Source: Planctomycetaceae bacterium
GTDB lineage: Bacteria > Planctomycetota > Planctomycetia > Planctomycetales > Planctomycetaceae
Assembly (NCBI GenBank): GCA_019636285.1
Contig: JAHBXV010000008.1
Location: forward strand, 101,165 to 165,164
DNA length: 64,000 nucleotides
Direction: 5' to 3'
This document shows, one piece after another, positions 19,276-27,714 of this stretch. How positions within the stretch are numbered: position 1 is the first letter of the stretch; every line of letters begins with the position of its first letter. A program made the position numbers and the translations under genes. A model generated the notes under the pieces. It did no database searches, had not been told where the DNA came from, and saw only the letters and a program-made list of their open reading frames with translations.

Positions 19276-20682
19276 ATGACGGCGAAGCTGGCTGAGCTGG
19301 AAGTGACGCTGCGGCGGTGTCTCAAGCGGGGGCAATTGCTGCTCTCCCCCGCACAACTGGCCGGCTACGACACCGATGGCCTCAGCTATAAACGGTTTCC
19401 ACCAGACGCGGTCGCGATTCCCGCAGATGCGGACGGATTGATTGCTCTGTTGCAGGCCGCAGATGCGCTAGGCGTCCCCATCTGCCTGCGCGGCGCGGGA
19501 ACATCCCTGTCGGGAGGCCCCGTTGCAGTCCAGGGCGGACTGATTATCCACACGTCGCGGCTGCGGGCGATTCGCCAGATCAGTCGGGATGGTTTGTGGT
19601 GCGAGGTCGAATGTGGTGTCACGCTGTCGCAGATCGATGCCGCGCTAAAGCCCTATGGATTATTCTATCCGCCCGATCCCTCCAGCGGCCCCGTCTGCAC
19701 GATCGGGGGAAACGTCGCCTCGAATTCCGGGGGGGCGCACTGTTTTCGCTATGGCGTGACGAGCAACTACATTCTGGGCGTCGAGGCGGTTCTGCTGGAT
19801 GGCCGTGTCGTCCGCTTTGGCGGTCCCGGCGGCGGACGCGGTCCTTGGAGTCACGACTGGAAACGATTGATGATCGGTTCGGAGGGGACGCTCGCCGCGT
19901 TTACGCGGTTCTGGTTGCGTCTGTTGCCCGCGCCCGAAAAGGTCTGGACTTTCCGCGCGATCTGTCCCGACTTGCCAACGGCCGAACGGGCGATTCAGGC
20001 GCTGGCCAGCGATCCAGTCTTCCCGGTCGCCATCGAACTGATGGACCCGCGATGCGTGGAGATGGTGGAGAACAGTCCCATGGCCGTTGGGCTGCCGCGC
20101 GATCACTTTCTGCTGGTCACGGAAATCGACGGCCCTGCCCAACTGGTCGACCGGCGCGTTGACCAAGTCCGAAAGCTGCTTCAGGAGGCGGGCGCGCTGG
20201 GCATTGCCTGGAGCGACGATGCCCAGCAACGCCAAGGGCTGTGGAAGGCCCGCAAAGTCGCGGGCGGGCTGATGGGGCAACTGAGCGCGGACTTCGTCGT
20301 GCAGGATGCCGTCATTCCGAAACGCTACCTGGCCGATATTTTGCAGTTCGTCTACGACGAAGCCGACGCGGCGGGCATTCGCGTCGTGAATGTCTTTCAC
20401 GCGGGCGATGGCAATTTGCATCCCAACTTCCTGTTCGATTCGCGCATTCCGGGACAACTTGAAGCCGTGGAAGCCATCGGAAAACGGCTGATGCGGCGGG
20501 TCGTGGAACTCGGCGGGACGTTGTCGGGCGAGCATGGCATCGGCAACGACAAGTCGGCCTATATGCCGCTGGTGTTCGGCGAAGCGACACAGAAACTGCA
20601 ACTGGCGGTTCCGGCCGTCTTTGATCGAGCCAGTCAGCTCAATCCCGGCAAAGTGTTCGAGGGAAGGGTTTACCACGCATGA
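19276..20682 (+). CDS. glcD: Glycolate oxidase FAD-linked subunit GlcD
   Basis: 468 residues from the ATG at 19276. With GlcE and GlcF it oxidises glycolate to glyoxylate. It belongs to the VAO/FAD_binding_4 family: FAD-binding LRGAGTSLSGGPVAVQGGL, TIGGNVASNSGGAHCFRYGVT and GSEGTLA in the N-terminal half; the C-terminal cap domain has FHAGDGNLHPNFLFD, GGTLSGEHGIG and LNPGKVFE. A D-lactate dehydrogenase of the same family is possible, but the glcE and glcF genes that follow favour glycolate. The stop overlaps the glcE start (ATGA). Confidence 0.93.
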   Translation: MTAKLAELEVTLRRCLKRGQLLLSPAQLAGYDTDGLSYKRFPPDAVAIPADADGLIALLQAADALGVPICLRGAGTSLSGGPVAVQGGLIIHTSRLRAIRQISRDGLWCEVECGVTLSQIDAALKPYGLFYPPDPSSGPVCTIGGNVASNSGGAHCFRYGVTSNYILGVEAVLLDGRVVRFGGPGGGRGPWSHDWKRLMIGSEGTLAAFTRFWLRLLPAPEKVWTFRAICPDLPTAERAIQALASDPVFPVAIELMDPRCVEMVENSPMAVGLPRDHFLLVTEIDGPAQLVDRRVDQVRKLLQEAGALGIAWSDDAQQRQGLWKARKVAGGLMGQLSADFVVQDAVIPKRYLADILQFVYDEADAAGIRVVNVFHAGDGNLHPNFLFDSRIPGQLEAVEAIGKRLMRRVVELGGTLSGEHGIGNDKSAYMPLVFGEATQKLQLAVPAVFDRASQLNPGKVFEGRVYHA

Positions 20683-21614
20683 CAGCAACTCCGCTCGCCG
20701 GGCGGCTGTTCGAGCCCTTCCTCGACCCGATTGACGGCGTCATCTGTGTCTCGGCGGATGACACCGTGCGGGCCATTGATGAGCGCGTGGCCGACTCGCG
20801 ATTGCGATTTCCCCTGTTTCTCGATCGCGATACGCCGATCAGAGAGCAGCTCGTGGCCTCGCCCTACGCTGTTGTCTCTTCAAGGTTCGGCCCCTTTTGC
20901 GACAACGTACTGGGGATGAACTGGCGATTGCCGAACGGAATGACGATTCGTCTGGGCGAGCGGGTCGTGAAGTCGACCACCGGATACGACGTCTTTCGCT
21001 TTCTGCTCCACGCGCCGCGCATTCATGGCGAGCCGACGAGTTTCGTGCTGCGTCTGCGGCCTCGCTGCGACAAGACGCAAACCTGGACGTTATGTGGTAC
21101 GTCCGATGATCTCAATCGGCCGGCCGCCGACGTGAGCACGAGTTGCTGGCAATCATGGATCGACAGCGTCGATCTGGTTTTTCAGGGGGACGGGCAACAA
21201 CTGCGGCTCGGCATGCACGGACCGGCAGACGACCTGGCCATTCTGGGCGGCTACGCCGAGCAACTGGCATCGCGGTACTCGCTGCGGGTGGAGTCACGCG
21301 TTGACGAACTCCCGGCGGATGGTCTGCCCGACCTCGTCTTGAAGACCATGCCCGATCGAGCAGGTGCCTTCGCGCGGGAGATGACGCGATTTAACCCGGT
21401 TCGTTGCGTTGTCCTGCGGCCCATCGGCGTCATCCATGTTTATCTCGATGGTGTCGAACGGCCGCAGTCGCTGGTTCGGGAACTCGTCGATCGATTCGGC
21501 GACGAGATCGAACGCGACGGAGGAGACTGGTCGTCACGCTGGTTGGACCGAGCAAATAGCAGCGTCGAAGCCGGTTGGCTGTCCATCTTTCGGCGAGAGG
21601 CGGGAATCGAATGA
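20679..21614 (+). CDS. glcE: Glycolate oxidase FAD-binding subunit GlcE
   Basis: 311 residues, overlapping glcD and glcF by four bases on each side, which implies coupled translation and fixed stoichiometry. It is a shorter, divergent relative of GlcD; GDNVLGMNWRLPNG and RLGERVVKSTTGYDVFRFL correspond to the FAD_binding_4 segment and match GlcE proteins (VxGYDL block). The N-terminal half of the PP loop (GGGT) is not obvious, so flavin binding may be weak. It should work only within the GlcDEF complex at the membrane. Confidence 0.87.
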   Translation: MTATPLAGRLFEPFLDPIDGVICVSADDTVRAIDERVADSRLRFPLFLDRDTPIREQLVASPYAVVSSRFGPFCDNVLGMNWRLPNGMTIRLGERVVKSTTGYDVFRFLLHAPRIHGEPTSFVLRLRPRCDKTQTWTLCGTSDDLNRPAADVSTSCWQSWIDSVDLVFQGDGQQLRLGMHGPADDLAILGGYAEQLASRYSLRVESRVDELPADGLPDLVLKTMPDRAGAFAREMTRFNPVRCVVLRPIGVIHVYLDGVERPQSLVRELVDRFGDEIERDGGDWSSRWLDRANSSVEAGWLSIFRREAGIE

Positions 21615-22825
21615 CCGATGGCAAGGTGACGACCGCCGACGACTTGCTCACGAGTTGCGTGCATTGCGGATTCTGCCTGGAAGTCTGTCCGACCTATCGG
21701 CTGACGGGGGATGAAAACAATTCCCCTCGGGGTCGCCTGAGGCTGTGGCGCGAGGAAGCCCAGGGGACGCTGGATCCCGAGCCGTGGACGGCATTTTACA
21801 CGACCGAGTGCGTGGGATGCCTGGCCTGTGAACCCGCGTGCCCCGCGAACGTGCCGTATGGGGCAATTCTTGAACAGACACGCCGCGAGCATGTTGCCAA
21901 TGCGCGAACCCGGCCGGATTGGCGATTGCGGATGGCGGGTTGGCTGGCAGCGCGACCGCGGCTCGCTCGCACTCTATTCGCGCCGATACGAGCGCTGCGA
22001 CACTGGGGGCTGATCCGACATCCGTTCGTGTTCGCCGGGCAGCCGAGCGTCGTGGAAACGACGGCGAACTATGCCCAGCGACTAATGCGCGAGCATCGAC
22101 CGACCGGCCCCAAAGTGGCCTTGTTGACCGGTTGCGTGATGGAAGCCCTGTTTCGCGAGATCAATTTCGCGACGGTGCGCGTTCTGATCGCCAACAACGT
22201 CCAGGTGGTGGTTCCAGAAGGTCAGACCTGCTGCGGTGCCTTTCAGAATCACGCCGGGCTGCCGGGTTCTGAAGACTTGACTCGGCAGAACGCGGCGGCG
22301 TTCGCGCTGCATGATGTCACGGCGATCCTCACGAATGCGGCCGGTTGCGGGCTTCAATTGCAGCACGCTGGGGTTGGGACGGCGCCGGTCATGGATGTGA
22401 CGACGTTCCTTGGCAGGCGAAGCCTGAGAACTCAATCCCGACGAAATCGCTCCGCGCGAGTCTACGTCGACTTGCCCTGCCATCTGATCCACGGTCAGCG
22501 AGTCGAACTGGCTGAGTCACTGCTGGATGCCACGGGTTACCGGTGGGAACTCGCACCTGGGGCGCGCGACTGTTGCGGCTCGGGGGGGATTTACAACATT
22601 CAGAAGCCAGACAATTCTCGCGAGATCCTGGCGGGAAAGTCGGTGTTTCTCAACACGGCTCTTGGCGACCCCGTCATTCTGGCGACGACAAATCCCGTCT
22701 GCATGATGCAGTGGAACTCGGCTCGGGCGTTGGGGCTGGTGAAGCGGCCGTACCTCGTCTGCCACTTGCTGCAACTGCTTGATCCGGGCGAAGAATTCAC
22801 CGTCGATCGCACGAACGAAGTCTGA
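21611..22825 (+). CDS. glcF: Glycolate oxidase iron-sulfur subunit GlcF
   Basis: 404 residues from the ATG at 21611. Two 4Fe-4S ferredoxin motifs, CVHCGFCLEVCP and CVGCLACEPACP, occupy the first 90 residues. Two CCG domains follow, with TGCVMEALFREIN...CCGAFQNHAG and LPCHLIHGQR...CCGSGGIYN, the hallmark of GlcF and heterodisulfide-reductase-like subunits that pass electrons to quinone. It is the last gene of the glcDEF operon. No separate terminator is evident after it. Confidence 0.93.
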   Translation: MTDGKVTTADDLLTSCVHCGFCLEVCPTYRLTGDENNSPRGRLRLWREEAQGTLDPEPWTAFYTTECVGCLACEPACPANVPYGAILEQTRREHVANARTRPDWRLRMAGWLAARPRLARTLFAPIRALRHWGLIRHPFVFAGQPSVVETTANYAQRLMREHRPTGPKVALLTGCVMEALFREINFATVRVLIANNVQVVVPEGQTCCGAFQNHAGLPGSEDLTRQNAAAFALHDVTAILTNAAGCGLQLQHAGVGTAPVMDVTTFLGRRSLRTQSRRNRSARVYVDLPCHLIHGQRVELAESLLDATGYRWELAPGARDCCGSGGIYNIQKPDNSREILAGKSVFLNTALGDPVILATTNPVCMMQWNSARALGLVKRPYLVCHLLQLLDPGEEFTVDRTNEV

Positions 22826-22969
22826 TCCCGGGTTGGGAAGCGCGTCGGTGGGGGAAATCGGTGATTTACACCCCCTGCCCCGTCCCTCACACTGTTTGGG
22901 TGCCGCCGATGGCGCGCAGCCGTCCGTGCCAGGGCGATCGCCGTCGGCCCTTGGGAGTCCCTCCGAAAA

Positions 22970-24907
22970 ATGTCCGTCTCGACCGTGTTTCGTTCCGTGG
23001 TTCTGGCCCAAGTATTAATCGGCAGTCTGGCCACGGCAACGGCGCTGGCTCAGGAGGAAGCTCCCCGTTTTGTCCCCGATGCCGAGTCGGTGCGTCGTCT
23101 GGCGAATGATGCCCTGTACCTGTCCGCTGACGAACGCGAGGGGCGCGGGGCGGGAACGCGCGGTCTCGAGGAATCGGCCCAGTACCTGGCGGAACAATTC
23201 CGCGCGACGGGATTGAAGACCGATCTCATCGACGGTGGGCCGTTTCAGTCGTTCCAACTGGGCCGCCGTCGCGGGATTGGACCGGCTTCCAGAATCGTGT
23301 TCACAAACAACGGCGTGACCAAGGCCGTGGTCGAACCGAAATTGCGAGTCGACTGGACACCTCTCTCGATCGCAGCATCCGGACCGGTCGCCGGACCACT
23401 GGTCTTCGCCGGCTACGGAATCACGGCTCCCGAGTTTCAGTACGACGATTACGCGGGAATCGATGTCTCGGGAGCAGTGGTCGTCATCTTGCGTCGCGAG
23501 CCCGCCGGGCGAACCGATGCCGAAAACTGGTTCCCGGTCGGGAAGTCGACAAGGCATGCGCAGTTCACCTCGAAAATCGCGAACGCGATCGCCCATGGCG
23601 CGAAAGCCGTCTGCTTCGTCTCGACCGCGAACGATGTTGCCACGACGGCACCGGCTGACGAAATGGTCGGGGAACGTCTCCTGAAGTTTGAAGTGGGCGC
23701 GCCGCCAGCGACGGGAAGCCTGCCGGTCCTTCAAGTCAGCCGGGCCGTAGTCAACGAAGTTCTGGCTTCGAGTGGGACGACATTGGTTGAGCTTGAAGAG
23801 CGGATCGCGTCAACATCCCGGCCGGCGAGCCAACGCTTGGGAGAGTGGTTCGCTGACGGAGAAGTTTCGATCGTCACGGCAGGACGAAAATTGCGAAACG
23901 TGCTGGGGTTACTCCCCGGAAAGGGCCCGAACGCTGCCGAGACCATCGTGGTCGGTGCCCATTACGACCATCTGGGAAATGGCGGCTACGGCTCCCTTTC
24001 GAGCGCGGGGGGCAAGGCCATCCATAATGGGGCCGACGATAACGCCTCTGGCACCGCCGTCGTTCTGGAAGTGGCTCGGCTTCTCTCGGAAAGCGGGAAC
24101 CCGCTGGATCGGAGCGTCCTGTTCATTGGGTTCAGCGCAGAAGAACTCGGGCTGATTGGCAGCAGCCATTACGTCAAAAAGCCGCTGGTTCCGATGGATC
24201 GGACGGTCGCGATGCTGAACCTCGACATGGTCGGGCGTTTGCGGGGGGACAAAGTCACCATTTACGGAACGGGGACGGCGGAGGAATTTCCGCAACTGCT
24301 GGCCGAGGAAGTCCCTCGCTTCGGCATGCGATTTACCAGTCACGGCAGCGGCTATGGGCCCAGCGATCATGCGTCGTTCGCCGAGGAAAATGTCCCGGTC
24401 CTGCACTTCTTCACCGGCTTTCATCCCGAATACCACCGCCCGGAAGATGACTTTGCGACGTTGAACGTGGATGGCATGGCACGACTGGCAAGCCTGACGG
24501 CGGCGCTCGTCGAACGGATCGCCAATGCCGAGAAGCGGCCCACGCCGCAGGAGTCGAATGGCTTCGCGGAACTGCTGGGCGACAGCTCGGGGGGTATCAC
24601 TCGGGCGACGCCCGGGCGCGTTATCCGCACGAGCAATCCGGTCTATCTGGGCGTTGTTCGTGAGTTGGAGCACGAGGGGGAGGGCTACGCGATTCGCTCG
24701 GTTTTCCAGAATTCACCCGCGGAACGGGCCGGGCTGCGGCGGGGGGATGTTCTCGTGCAGTGCGGAGGCCAGAAGATCCTTGAGCCAAAAGAGTTACAGG
24801 AGATTCTGAAGGCCCGAAAGCCCGGCGATCGTGATTCCCTGACCGTTCGCCGAGGGACATTGGAATTTTCCTGCGAGGTGGTCTGGGAAGCGCCCCCCGC
24901 CACCTAG
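22970..24907 (+). CDS. Secreted M28-family metallopeptidase with PDZ domain
   Basis: 645 residues. Signal peptide (1-27, ending ALAQ). A PA domain fits residues 100-280 (PLVFAGYGITAPEFQYDDYAGIDVSGAVVVI). The peptidase core carries the co-catalytic zinc ligands: HYDHLG, NGADDNASG, SAEELGLIGS, LNLDMVGRL and EYHRPEDDF. A PDZ domain ends the protein (FQNSPAERAGLRRGDVLVQCGG). It is probably an exported aminopeptidase of the M28 type acting on peptides in the periplasm. It follows the glc operon by 144 bases, with its own weak GGGAG site. Confidence 0.92.
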   Translation: MSVSTVFRSVVLAQVLIGSLATATALAQEEAPRFVPDAESVRRLANDALYLSADEREGRGAGTRGLEESAQYLAEQFRATGLKTDLIDGGPFQSFQLGRRRGIGPASRIVFTNNGVTKAVVEPKLRVDWTPLSIAASGPVAGPLVFAGYGITAPEFQYDDYAGIDVSGAVVVILRREPAGRTDAENWFPVGKSTRHAQFTSKIANAIAHGAKAVCFVSTANDVATTAPADEMVGERLLKFEVGAPPATGSLPVLQVSRAVVNEVLASSGTTLVELEERIASTSRPASQRLGEWFADGEVSIVTAGRKLRNVLGLLPGKGPNAAETIVVGAHYDHLGNGGYGSLSSAGGKAIHNGADDNASGTAVVLEVARLLSESGNPLDRSVLFIGFSAEELGLIGSSHYVKKPLVPMDRTVAMLNLDMVGRLRGDKVTIYGTGTAEEFPQLLAEEVPRFGMRFTSHGSGYGPSDHASFAEENVPVLHFFTGFHPEYHRPEDDFATLNVDGMARLASLTAALVERIANAEKRPTPQESNGFAELLGDSSGGITRATPGRVIRTSNPVYLGVVRELEHEGEGYAIRSVFQNSPAERAGLRRGDVLVQCGGQKILEPKELQEILKARKPGDRDSLTVRRGTLEFSCEVVWEAPPAT

Positions 24908-25327
24908 CGCTGCGAGTGTCAAAGATTTGGGCGCGTGCCGCTGGGGTATAAGTCGCATCTTATTGTGGTTATTGGACTTAATGGCTGCTGGCGGGTTCTG
25001 TTGCACGCGAAAATCAACCCCTGACAAAACGCTGGCGACGTCTTTCGGACCTGCGCCATCCGACGAATTTTTGTCGGAACTCTCGACGAATTCAGGTGAT
25101 CCGACCGTCCCCGCGAGTCGTTTCGTCTCGAGGCGCTTCCCTCGCGCCCTACCCGTGCAAAACGGTAAATCTTAAGGGTTCTGGCGATTCCCCCGTCGAT
25201 GAAATGAGACGCTCTTGGCTTCTCTGGGGTGAAATCTTACAGTAATGTCAGGAAACATGCGATAAACTTGTCGCATGTGTGGTGTCCATGCTCTGAAGTG
25301 ATGGCAGCCGAGGCAGGGGTAGCGTGA
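24908..25327. other. Intergenic region before the exporter operon
   Basis: About 420 bases without a convincing gene; an 82-codon frame at 24927-25175 has no family or good start. The second half holds a weak promoter candidate and a perfect palindrome, listed separately. Confidence 0.5.
25215..25278 (+). promoter_or_regulatory. Candidate promoter and palindromic operator of the exporter operon
   Basis: A weak sigma-70 match: TTGGCT (25215-25220), 17-base spacer, TACAGT (25238-25243). Just downstream, ACATGCGA (25255-25262) and TCGCATGT (25271-25278) form a perfect 8-bp inverted repeat with an 8-base loop, placed where a repressor site would be. The operon start codon is at 25328. Confidence 0.4.
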
Positions 25328-27523
25328 ATGATTGCGGGTTCCGTCACAGAGCCTTTGGAGCAGATTTCTCAGGCTGTCCGCATCCTGGCAAAGGCGGGAC
25401 ATGCCGAGAGTGACCCGAATGAAATTCGTCGGGTGAGTGCTGCCACCATTAGCTCGCATCCCGGAACCTACGAATCGAGCGCGGCGTTGTGGCTGCTGGA
25501 AGCCGCAAGATCGGTGGGTTTGGGGGTGCGTGCCCTCAACTGCCGGGCGGAGGACGCCTGGGATCTGGCGCACGCCGGTTTCAGCCTGGTGGCGATGCTG
25601 CCGGGGTCCGAAGTGGGATACCTGTCGATCGGACCGGGAATTCGGAAACAGATCTATGTTCAGAATTCGACCGGTCATCTGAATCTCAAGTCGGCGGGTG
25701 AACTCATCCAGGCGCTCAAGATCGAGAGCCCTTCGGTCGTGCTGGAGTGGGTGATTCTCGAACAGCGGTCGATTCAATTCGGCCACGACGCCGATTCGCA
25801 CTCCCCCACTCCGCTGACACGTTTCTCCCGGCTGGTCTGGCAGGAACGTCGCGACCTCTGGGTGATCCTGGTTCTGGCTGTTTCCATCGGGGTGTTTGCT
25901 CTGGCAATTCCGTTGGCCGGTCAGGAACTGGCGAGAACGGTCACCTTTGGAGCGGTCTACCAGCCGCTGCTCATTCTCTCGATCGTGCTGTTCGGGTTCA
26001 TGACCTTCCTGGCGCTGTTGCAGGGGCTGCAAACCTGGGTGGTGGAACTGATTCAGCGGCGCGTCTTCGCGCGGGTCGTGGCCGACTTGTCGTGGCGGCT
26101 GCCGCGGGCCGACCTGGGAAATCTCGAACATCATGGCGGTCAGGAACTTGTCAACCGGTTCTTCGACGTGGTGACCGTGCAGAAAGTGCTGGCGGGGTTT
26201 CTGGTTGATGGAACGTCCATTCTGCTCACGACGATGGTCGGGATGACCCTGCTGGCGTTCTATCACCCGTTCCTGTTGGGTTACGACATCGCGCTGCTGG
26301 CGATGATGGCTTTCGTGCTGTTCGTGCTGGGGCGCGGCGGAGTGAAGACCGCGATCGACGAATCGCATAGGAAATACCATGTCGCCGCGTGGCTGGAAGA
26401 ACTGGTGCGATGTCCGCTGGCGTTTCGAACCGAAGACGCGATGCAGTTCGCGGTCGAACGGGCCGATCGTCTGACCACGCGCTACGTGGAGGCCCGCAGC
26501 GCCCACTTTCGCGTGCTGCTCCGGCAGATCATCGCGCTTCTGAGCCTGCAAGCCATTGCCAGCACGGTCCTCCTGGGTTTGGGAGGTTATCTCGTGCTGA
26601 TCGAACAGTTGTCGCTGGGGCAACTCGTTGCGGCCGAGCTTGTCGTGACGATGATCGTCGGTTCGTTCGCGAAAATTCTCAAACACATCGAGTATTTCTT
26701 CGACCTGATGGCGTCGGTCGAGAAGCTGGGGCATCTGTTCGATCTGCCGTGCGAGCGGTCGGGAGGCGATCTGGTCCCTGTCAGCGGAAAAGGGATTCAC
26801 CTGCGGCTCAATGACGTGGTACTCGATTCCCGGCACGATTCGCATGACGAGCACGAGTACGGCTCGATTCACCACGCCGAGGCGCACTCTTTCAGCCTCG
26901 ACATTCAGCCGGGCGAACGTGTTGCCCTCGTGGGGCCACCGGGGTCGGGAAAGAGCGCGCTGGCCGATCTGCTGTACGGCTTGGTCGCGCCCCGCGAAGG
27001 TCAGGTGCTGTTCGACGGACACGATCAGCGCGATCTGCGGCTGGACATCTCCCGCAAGCACGTGCTGCTGGTCCGGCACCCCGAAGTGGTGACCGGGACC
27101 GTCGCCGAAAATCTCCATATGGGGAATCCCGATGTCGACGCAATGCAGATGCGGACCGTGCTCGAACAAGTGGGGCTGTTTCACGAGCTGGCTCATCTGT
27201 CGGGCGGACTTCAGACCATGCTGACCGCGAATGGGCGACCGCTCAGTCATTCGGGCACCATTCGATTGACGTTGGCGCGAGCGCTGGCGAATCGTCCCCG
27301 GCTGCTGGTGATCGACGGATTGCTCGACGGGCTCAGCGATGACGTGCTGGATGAACTGGTGACGCAACTGGCGGCGATGCCGCGCGAGATGACGCTGCTG
27401 CTGATCACGGGGCGGCAAAAGTTGATGGCGGCCTGCGACCGTGTCATTGAACTGCATGCCGAGACGGCTGTCCCCATGCTCGAGGAGCAGACTTATCGCC
27501 GCCTGGGACGATCGGAGACTTGA
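25328..27523 (+). CDS. HlyB/LapB-like ABC exporter with degenerate ATPase
   Basis: 731 residues. Residues 1-150 resemble the C39-like domain of type I secretion exporters but lack the catalytic Cys and His. Several membrane segments follow (about 175-460). The nucleotide-binding domain starts near 485 and keeps Walker A GPPGSGKS (536-543). The other elements are altered: Q-loop Gln is H584, the LSGGQ signature is LSHSG (639-643), the Walker B Glu is G664 (VIDG), and the H-loop His is G695. So ATP may be bound but ordinary hydrolysis is doubtful. HlyD-type and TolC-type genes follow, completing a tripartite system. Substrate unknown. Confidence 0.88.
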   Translation: MIAGSVTEPLEQISQAVRILAKAGHAESDPNEIRRVSAATISSHPGTYESSAALWLLEAARSVGLGVRALNCRAEDAWDLAHAGFSLVAMLPGSEVGYLSIGPGIRKQIYVQNSTGHLNLKSAGELIQALKIESPSVVLEWVILEQRSIQFGHDADSHSPTPLTRFSRLVWQERRDLWVILVLAVSIGVFALAIPLAGQELARTVTFGAVYQPLLILSIVLFGFMTFLALLQGLQTWVVELIQRRVFARVVADLSWRLPRADLGNLEHHGGQELVNRFFDVVTVQKVLAGFLVDGTSILLTTMVGMTLLAFYHPFLLGYDIALLAMMAFVLFVLGRGGVKTAIDESHRKYHVAAWLEELVRCPLAFRTEDAMQFAVERADRLTTRYVEARSAHFRVLLRQIIALLSLQAIASTVLLGLGGYLVLIEQLSLGQLVAAELVVTMIVGSFAKILKHIEYFFDLMASVEKLGHLFDLPCERSGGDLVPVSGKGIHLRLNDVVLDSRHDSHDEHEYGSIHHAEAHSFSLDIQPGERVALVGPPGSGKSALADLLYGLVAPREGQVLFDGHDQRDLRLDISRKHVLLVRHPEVVTGTVAENLHMGNPDVDAMQMRTVLEQVGLFHELAHLSGGLQTMLTANGRPLSHSGTIRLTLARALANRPRLLVIDGLLDGLSDDVLDELVTQLAAMPREMTLLLITGRQKLMAACDRVIELHAETAVPMLEEQTYRRLGRSET

Positions 27524-27526
27524 GGG

Positions 27527-27543
27527 AGTGGTTGGTGGTTTGA
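27527..27543. repeat. G-poor CAACCA tract, copy 3, inverted
   Basis: GTGGTTGGTGGTTTGAG on the plus strand is the inverse of the ACCACCAACCACT tracts at 475-507 and 5275-5306. It follows the ABC exporter stop by three bases. Confidence 0.4.
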
Positions 27544-27591
27544 GGGGGAGACGCGGAGAGGGGGAGACGCGGAGAGGGGGAGACGCGGAGA
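27544..27591. repeat. Minisatellite, three 16-bp units
   Basis: Three perfect tandem copies of GGGGGAGACGCGGAGA, between the ABC exporter and the HlyD-type gene. Purine-rich on the plus strand. A perfect short array like this can vary in copy number between strains. Confidence 0.9.
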
Positions 27592-27638
27592 GCTTGTCTC
27601 GCTCCCCAGGCTCCGCGTGGGAACTCATGCGGAACAGG

Positions 27639-27663
27639 ACGCTGGCGGAGCCGGTGGCACGCG
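27639..27663. repeat. Family A repeat, degenerate single arm
   Basis: ACGCTGGCGGAGCCGGTGGC followed by ACGCG matches the GCACTGGCxGAGCCAGTGGCAC consensus with a few changes. It lies between the ABC exporter and HlyD-type genes, after a CCCAGGCTCCGCGTGGGAA stem-loop-like sequence (27605-27623). Confidence 0.6.
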
Positions 27664-27714
27664 CACAGGAAGCCATGACGAAGCACGGGATCGGTGTTCG
27701 GGAGACGATGAATC

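Noticed and set aside
24927..25175. 82-codon frame with a hydrophobic start between the peptidase and exporter genes
   Set aside because: No ribosome binding site, no family, and the second half has random composition.
25172..27676. Very long open frame on the minus strand opposite the ABC exporter
   Set aside because: Its protein is His/Gln/Arg-rich with no domain, while the plus strand encodes a clear exporter with Walker A and membrane segments. Long antisense frames are common in GC-rich DNA.
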